Assembly (NCBI GenBank): GCA_029876055.1
Contig: CM056875.1
Location: 620,001-684,000 of the forward strand
Direction: 5' to 3'
Source of the DNA: Madurella fahalii
Taxonomy: Eukaryota; Ascomycota; Sordariomycetes; Sordariales
Length of the DNA stretch: 64,000 nt
A program made the translations under genes and the position numbers. Below the pieces are notes generated by a model. That model was not told the origin of the DNA. It saw nothing but the letters and a program-made list of their open reading frames with translations, and ran no database searches. How positions within the stretch are numbered: position 1 is the first letter of the stretch; every line of letters begins with the position of its first letter. Positions 58,601 through 64,000 of this stretch are shown in pieces.

Positions 58601-59293
58601 CTTGTCGCCGACACCATTCTGCAATACGATGAGGTCAAGAAGAGAGCATCGGTCATCAAGCACTGGATCAAAATCGCAAACCAGTGCTCAGTCCTCCACA
58701 ACTATGATGCTCTTATGGCGATCATCTGCGCGCTGACCGATACGAGCATCAAGCGCTTGAAGATAACTTGGGATAGCGTCAGCGCAAAGCGCAAAGAGAT
58801 GCTGAAATCGCTACAAGCCACCGTAGACATCAACCAGAACTACAAGGTTCTCCGTGCCCAGCTGCACGATCATGTGCCGCCGTGCCTGCCCTTCCTCGGA
58901 ATGTTCCTGACCGACCTCACATTCGTCGACGTGGGCAACCCGGCTACGAAGACCAGCGACACCGGTCTCACGGTCATCAACTTTGACAAGCACACCCGTA
59001 CAGCCAAGAGTATCGGAGAGCTTCAGCGCTTCCAGATCCCCTATCGGCTAACAGAGTTGCCGGACCTCCAGGAGTGGCTGTGTTCGCAGATCGACCGTGT
59101 GCGGGAAAAGGACAAGGCGGGCTCCAATGCGCAAGCGTTGCACTATCGCAAGAGCCTCCTCCTTGAACCCCGGGAAACTCAACAGCTGCGCTCCCCGGTT
59201 GAGGCAACGCCCACCCCTTCTTCAACAGGTGGTGGTATGTTTGGGTGGATGAGGAGCAACAGCACAAGCAACGGTGTATCGACTCAGGTCTGA
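55614..59293 (+). CDS. Cdc25-type Ras guanine-nucleotide exchange factor
   Basis: Activates Ras by exchanging GDP for GTP at the plasma membrane, upstream of cAMP/PKA and MAPK signalling. Exons are 55614-56150 and 56210-59293 (donor GTATGT, acceptor ACAG), giving about 1206 aa. An SH3 domain lies at about residues 70-130 (FYPFHPSYIVNDSTVTLPLN, GARGWLPTNYCEAYDP). A helical central region has SLLSELSALVKTAKKLHDAQ and a Ser/Thr-rich linker. The Ras exchanger motif (RTYAHELIFNKEGQVTGGSL) starts at about 755. The catalytic RasGEF domain starts near LDFDPLELARQLTIKQMALF (about 940) and includes HYRKSLL at the end. The C-terminus is GGGMFGWMRSNST. The start is ATG 55614. An upstream exon in the C/T-rich leader cannot be excluded. 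The gene is intact, conserved and single-copy in most ascomycetes. Confidence 0.9.
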
Positions 59294-61063
59294 TCTATAT
59301 CTCTCGCCCTTCCTGCCGGTCCCAGTCGAAGCGCGGCATTCCCGCATCAATTCAGGCCGCGCCTCCTATCCTCAGCTGTGGCGGTATTTTATTCTTCCCA
59401 CCGATCGTTCCGCACTTTTACGCATTTCTTATGATACCCCCTATTTGTTCTTGAATTTACACACTTTTACCTATCTGTGGGCCGTCGTTGAGCGCGGTAG
59501 AGGACTGCTCAACATCGACGCTTTTTATCCGCTAACTACTCGGCGGCTCACCCGCCATCCTCCATTTCCCGACCGTCATGGAGTGCCCCACTCAAAAGTA
59601 TCTTCAAATTCGACTCAGAACTCGGCTCCTGCGAAGGACACTGTTGTACCACCTCCAAAAGCACACGGATATACGGAAAAAGACTGCCGCGTACTGGCGG
59701 CTCGCGCCCCACACCAACACCGCGTCTCCCTCTCATCAGATCGTTGACCGACGATCGCGTCTTGGATTCGATAAGATGCGTTCTTATTCTTCTCTTTATA
59801 CCCCGCTCGTAGTCAGCATTTCTGTTTTTTTTTTTTTTTTTTCCTCGGTTTTGTTTTTGCCTTGTTATTGTTTAGCACCTTGGAGTAACGGATGAGAGTG
59901 GATAGTCGGGTTTCAGGAAAACACCGGGCGATGGAGTTTTTGGTTCTTCGTTTGGGAGGTTTGATGTTGCATTACAAAAATATGTGCTGCCGTATCATCG
60001 GAGACAGATAAGTATCTCAAGCTTTGCTAGGCAGTGCAGCGGCCTGCTGAGCTGAGCTTCGGATCGCTCTCTTTTCGGTGGTTATTGGAAGGTCCTGGAG
60101 CCCTCGTTTTGTTGTTTTGGTATTTGGTTTGGATGAAGGAGCGGGGGGTTGGCTTTCTCGACTTGTGTGCGTTGGGCTTTACTAGGAGAGAGGGCAGGAA
60201 GACGGGGTATCGGACGGATGTCATGACAGGCACGGCGTGACAAGACATGACCTGATGCCTGCATGACCTACAGTGGTAGATACCGCTGCTGTTTTGTTTA
60301 GTTCCCCGAGCGGTGAGGGTTGTACATGTTTTTGTTTGATTCACGTGTATAATTTATAGCACAGTCGACGCAGCGGCACGGGAGGCCCAGGATGATGAAC
60401 GGTATGGAGGGATTATATTTCGTGGGCTTGAGAGGCTGGATGATGGCAGCATAGCAAGGAGTGGTGGATTAGCAACTGTGAGCAATAATGCTTAAGCGTT
60501 TGAAAGCGTTTCTTATTTGGTTGTGTGAGAATGTTGTGGTTTGAATGCCAACACAGTACCAATGGTGGAGCAGGGCGATGTCTTCAGATCAGAGATGTCG
60601 AAACGCCTCATCGTTTTTTAACATGTTCATATTGAGACATGACAGTCCGACCTGCTTCACGCATCCGTATAGTGCAGTTATGTCAAATAAGGATTTACTC
60701 TGAAACCCCTGAGTCCCATGTCCAGAGCATTGGGGCTGGCTCAATTTGTCGACACATGTGGGACCATCACCATTCATACGTTCTGAGATGCTAGCATTGT
60801 ACCCGCGCTTGCCGACGGTAGCCACCTAATGACTGAAAGTGTTAGGCGGAAGCGAGGTCGTAATATCAGGCTAATATATCACGCCGTTGTGTGGCGTTCC
60901 AATGGTGCTTTACCCGGACTGCGGCTCAAGACACCTGTCGATCTACCAACTTCACACCCTGGCCCTTTCGACGAACTCCCCTCCGATACAAACCGCTTCT
61001 TCTCTTCCACACCGAGACATACAGTTATCCCTTCCTTGGGATGCCGGCAACAACACCCTCGCC
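59294..61063. other. 3' flank of RasGEF and promoter of 2OG oxygenase
   Basis: 1.8 kb without a gene. A T-run of about 17 bases lies at 59826-59842. GT-rich sequence at about 60050-60180 is typical of a 3' region. No gene is supported. Confidence 0.45.
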
Positions 61064-61960
61064 ATGGCCGGACCTCTCCAACTCCTAACAATCTCGGCGA
61101 CGGTCGCGCTCAGCGCGTACTTTGGGCCTCTCCTCCTGGGCCTTCTTATTCCTACCCTCCAAACACACCTCCCTTTTCCCATCTTCTCTACGCCGCCACC
61201 GCCGTCCGAACCCTGCCCTCCGCACGCCTACACGACGCAGCTCATCTCGCTCGACCCGCTGCTCATCCTGATCCGCAACTTCATCCCACCGGCGGAGCGC
61301 GCCGCCATCATCGCCGCTGGCACGCCGCTCCTCGTCCCGTCCCCGATCAACGAGGCGGCGGGGAGCACGGACGCGGGCAACACGCAGTTCCGCACGTCGC
61401 ACAGCGCGCCGCTGCCGGGGACGGACGCGGCGGTGGCGTGCGTGCTGGCGCGCGCGGGGGGCTTCGCGGGCACGCTGCTGGCGCCGGCGCGCGACGACGT
61501 GGGGCCGGCGCAGATGGTCCGCTACACGCCCGGGCAGAAGTTCGACCTGCACCACGACTGGTTCCGCCGGCCGCGCATCACCGACGCCGACGCCGCCGCC
61601 GGCCGCCGCAGGCTGTACAACCGCGTCGCGACTTTCTTCGCGGTGCTCGGCGTCGAGAATGTCACCGAGGGCTCTGGCGAGACCTGGTTCCCCCATGTCC
61701 GGGCGATCGAGTCGCAAGTTGGCGGCGGAGGAAATCAGCGGGCGGAGGAGGAGGAGGAGAAGGGGGAACAGGCGTGGAGGGAGCATGAGGACGGCGGGTT
61801 GGCATTCAAACCCGTGCCCGGGAACGCGCTGTTCTGGGTCAATCTGATGGCGAATGGGACCGGGGATGCCCGGACGCTGCATGCTGGGTTGCCGGTTGCT
61901 GGCGGGGTCAAGTATGGGATGAATATCTGGCCGCGGAGGTTTTTTGGGCCGGATGCGTGA
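61064..61960 (+). CDS. Prolyl-4-hydroxylase-like Fe(II)/2-oxoglutarate oxygenase
   Basis: Predicted 2OG-Fe(II) dioxygenase of the P4H-alpha type. It is intronless and 298 aa long from the ATG at 61064, in frame to the TGA at 61960. An N-terminal hydrophobic segment (LLTISATVALSAYFGPLLLG, LLIP) suggests a type II membrane anchor in the ER. The core has LDPLLILIRNFIPPAERAAI, then FRTSHSAPLP. The iron ligands are H163 and D165 (FDLHHDWF) with the distal His in TLHAGLPV and the 2OG-binding Lys in GGVKYGMNIWPRRFF. Between them lies a Glu-rich low-complexity insert (RAEEEEEKGEQ). Upstream frame extension to 60887 is open, but the Met at 61064 starts the membrane anchor. All ligands are present. Confidence 0.9.
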   Translation: MAGPLQLLTISATVALSAYFGPLLLGLLIPTLQTHLPFPIFSTPPPPSEPCPPHAYTTQLISLDPLLILIRNFIPPAERAAIIAAGTPLLVPSPINEAAGSTDAGNTQFRTSHSAPLPGTDAAVACVLARAGGFAGTLLAPARDDVGPAQMVRYTPGQKFDLHHDWFRRPRITDADAAAGRRRLYNRVATFFAVLGVENVTEGSGETWFPHVRAIESQVGGGGNQRAEEEEEKGEQAWREHEDGGLAFKPVPGNALFWVNLMANGTGDARTLHAGLPVAGGVKYGMNIWPRRFFGPDA

Positions 61961-62914
61961 TATACGTACGGGCCTGTGTTGTTTACAGGGGATTTCGATT
62001 GAACCTGGCCGCAGTTGATGAGTTTATATGTGCCGGTCCAAAGACCGGGAAGCGTACTACCTCCCGGATAGGTGGAAAAATATACAGCTCCTTAGCTTCC
62101 CTGCTACATGGTATACCCCTAGCATACCCGGTCCGTATAATTTACTTGATTCCTGTATATATCGAAATAAACTTTGCAAAGCTTTGCTAATAGCCCGCTA
62201 AGAAAGACTAGTAGGGCCGCCCGGACCAGTGATCCTTAGACAGGGTACACAATTCGATACCTAGTTCTACACTTGTTGTACGCTCGAATTTGAGAGCTTT
62301 CCCTGTGTGCGAAGCAACCTTCCTCTGATCAGAAAGGCTCTATCTGTACATGGTAGTTTGGCCTTGTCTGGGTTGTTGGAACCCGATTTGTTGAAGTATC
62401 GCCTGACCTTGTCTGTCCTGTCCGTCCTGTTCGTCCGGTCACAGGCCGCCCTTGCCCTCCCCCTTTGTTTCGATAAGTATGCGGGTGTAGATGTGTGTTT
62501 CTGTACCATTTCACCTGGTGAGTACGTAGGTCAACGGATCTGCTTTGACCACCGCGATCACTTTTACGAAAAACTCTTCATATACTGCAACTATGTGTCA
62601 CCGCCTTTCATTCACAAACTTTATATCTACTAACTATTGACCGCAATCACACCCAACCAACTTATGTCTACATTGCACTGTAGAAAAATAAATAAAAAGA
62701 TAAATGAAAGTAAATGAAAGCAATGAATGAGCATTCCCCAACAGGCTGCCTTACAACTACCCTCCTGCATTCACCCGCGAATTCCCACGAAACTATCAAT
62801 CTCCGTCATTCCCTATGGATAACCTCTGTGTTGTCAGCGCATCCGCCAAGCCAATACAACGACACACGACTCTAGGAAGTCTCACCAGGCACAAGTCATA
62901 GCTAATGCGCCAAC
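61961..62914. other. Intergenic with LTR-like repeat copy C
   Basis: Between the 2OG oxygenase and the small secreted protein I see no gene. A partial repeat copy lies at 62205-62513. The rest is AT-rich with short TA words. Confidence 0.5.
62205..62513 (-). repeat. Dispersed LTR-like repeat, copy C (partial)
   Basis: Matches 25329-25035 of copy B in the same orientation. Shared on the minus strand are TGAAATGGT, then CAGAAACACACATCTACACC, then GTCAGGCGA, CAGATAGAGC and GTCTAAGGA. The left part of copy B (24822-25035) has no counterpart here, so this copy is truncated or diverged beyond recognition. Confidence 0.7.
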
Positions 62915-63253
62915 TCATGGACCGACGACTTGACGGGCAGTCTGATAGATATCGTCTAGTGAGTCGGATAAGACGGCAAACCCTTCACCGGCCCTGCCTA
63001 TCGCTATTTCAAGTCCCCTATCAGTAGGACCCGTAAAAATTTCGTTCCGGAGATTGTTGATGGCGTCGGCGACACCGCCATGCAGCCGTTGTAGGGCGAT
63101 TGCTGAGACATCCCGGATCCCATACCAGTTCTTGCTTTGCCTAGCCTCTAGAGTACTCGCTGCAGAAGCAGCGTCCACCCCATGGGCCGGCGCCGGCGCA
63201 GCAGCTGCAAGAGTCGCAATGGCAACGAAGAGAGTTGATACAGCGAGCTTCAT
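62915..63253 (-). CDS. Small secreted protein of unknown function
   Basis: 112 aa with a clear signal peptide (MKLAVSTLFVAIATLAAAAP, AP). No Cys occurs in the protein. The mature part is short, about 85 residues, helical in appearance (VSAIALQRLHGGVADAINNL, DDIYQTARQVV). A LEARQ motif at about residues 35-39 precedes the mature segment and could be a pro-peptide cleavage zone (KR-type sites are absent). Intronless. A TATA-like TATATAAGG on the minus strand lies about 105 bases before the ATG. I do not recognise a family. It may be an extracellular effector-like protein, but sequence alone does not show it. Confidence 0.6.
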   Translation of the reverse strand: MKLAVSTLFVAIATLAAAAPAPAHGVDAASAASTLEARQSKNWYGIRDVSAIALQRLHGGVADAINNLRNEIFTGPTDRGLEIAIGRAGEGFAVLSDSLDDIYQTARQVVGP

Positions 63254-63356
63254 GATTGCGTCTCAAATTGAGTGTTCGTAAGGAAGTGAAAAGAGTCCAA
63301 CGAATGGAGGTAACTGTGCTGATCTGTCCAACTGCTCGAGACGAGGCGAGGTATGA

Positions 63357-63365
63357 CCTTATATA
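63357..63365 (-). promoter_or_regulatory. Candidate TATA box of the small secreted-protein gene
   Basis: The minus strand reads TATATAAGG about 105 bases upstream of the ATG at 63253. Spacing is typical of fungal TATA promoters. It is a sequence prediction only. Confidence 0.4.
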
Positions 63366-63692
63366 CATAAAGACTCGGGTGGTTCGACACTCTTGCCGTG
63401 CTCCCTTTCCGCTCGTTATGCCTTCGCCCTCGCTTCTGCTCCGACCATCACAACCTGACCCTTGATGCATCCAGCACAAGTCCCCCCCGCCCCGCAAATT
63501 CGAATTGATTCCCAGACTTGAAGGCACTAATCTTAGTGTCATCACCTGCTTCTTCTGTCCCGTCTAATGACTGTCGACCTAAGGACCGGCGTTCGAGGCG
63601 ATCTTCCTATGCATGCCGGCCTGACTCAGCGCTTGGAGGGGAAAGGTCATCGTGCCTCGCGAAGCGCGTGGGAACTTTGTTTGTTGCGTGCC

Positions 63693-63805
63693 GGCTCTTG
63701 GAACAACGGAACAGAATCGATAGTTGTAACACAAGCGCCGTGCAGCGTTGCTCTCCTGCTATTGGAACAACGGGTCAAAATCAATAGTGGTATGTAACAC
63801 AAGCG
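63693..63805 (+). repeat. Imperfect local duplication
   Basis: The block GGAACAACGG followed by AATCGATAGT or AATCAATAGT, and then AACACAAGCGC, occurs twice, about 60 bases apart, with several substitutions. It is a local tandem duplication of unknown meaning. Confidence 0.5.
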
Positions 63806-64000
63806 CGGCGCAAGCGTTGCGTCTCGGCCCTTTCTCCCCATTGGCCCAGCACGAGAACTCGTATAAGATGTTAGAAAGCCTTGGGTAAGCGGCACCTTCA
63901 AGAGGAAATGATCTTCATTGAGATATATAGAGTATGTAACCTAGTTCAGCACCCCTGATAAGTGACAACCACGGACCTGAGGACCGGTGACACTGCAACG

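Larger units (their letters stand above)
63254..64000. other. Right-edge promoter and flank
   Basis: Promoter side of the small secreted-protein gene, then unassigned sequence to the window end. Two near-identical segments at 63693-63737 and 63748-63805 (GGAACAACGG, and then AACACAAGCGC) show a local imperfect duplication. No gene is seen. Confidence 0.45.

Noticed and set aside
60829..61788. 319-codon frame overlapping the 2OG oxygenase
   Set aside because: Same strand but shifted frame; arginine-rich shadow of the real gene, whose iron-binding motifs lie in the other frame.

Overview
This 64 kb window is from a filamentous ascomycete (Pezizomycotina; protein resemblances suggest Sordariomycetes, perhaps Sordariales). 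The evidence is short spliceosomal introns (about 50-90 nt, GTRAGT-type donors, CTAAC/CTGAC-like branch sites), fungus-specific families (HET domain, fungal rhodopsin, DUF7708/STAND-type proteins) and widely conserved fungal genes at both ends. There is no sign of a bacterial or organellar replicon, and I found no convincing tRNA, rRNA or CRISPR array.

Layout. Left edge (0.6-6.9 kb): acetyl-CoA hydrolase ACH1 (-) and an UNC-93-like transporter (+), both intact. An accessory, gene-poor and repeat-bearing middle follows (about 8-44 kb). It holds a HET-domain gene divergent from a fungal multi-pass membrane protein (8.7-11.8 kb); a broken aminoglycoside-phosphotransferase-like gene (12.2-13.3 kb); a small secreted-protein gene with one nonsense codon (14.8-15.3 kb); an intronless NYN-LOTUS gene that looks bacterial (18.1-18.9 kb); and a scrambled block of AAA ATPase, DUF7708/STAND-like and C2H2 zinc-finger pieces (19.6-24.2 kb). 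After that come an adrenodoxin-type ferredoxin, an MFS transporter and a KamA-type radical-SAM enzyme (26.7-32.8 kb), then a decayed lipase (34.5-36.3 kb), a fungal rhodopsin-family membrane protein (37.7-38.9 kb) and a GH79 glycosidase (43.0-44.5 kb). Right part (49-64 kb): a secreted endonuclease/exonuclease/phosphatase-fold protein, a Cdc25-type Ras GEF with SH3 domain, a prolyl-4-hydroxylase-like 2OG oxygenase and a small secreted protein.

Interpretation. The outer genes are intact. At least four loci in the middle carry nonsense codons or frameshifts, and that stretch also holds copies of a dispersed LTR-like repeat. It reads as a fast-evolving accessory region with immunity-like (HET, STAND, AAA) families. 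The most coherent functional idea is the 26.7-32.8 kb trio: a radical-SAM aminomutase-like enzyme beside a possible electron donor (ferredoxin) and a transporter. Exon boundaries were worked out by hand from splice signals and frame consistency; no database search was run.
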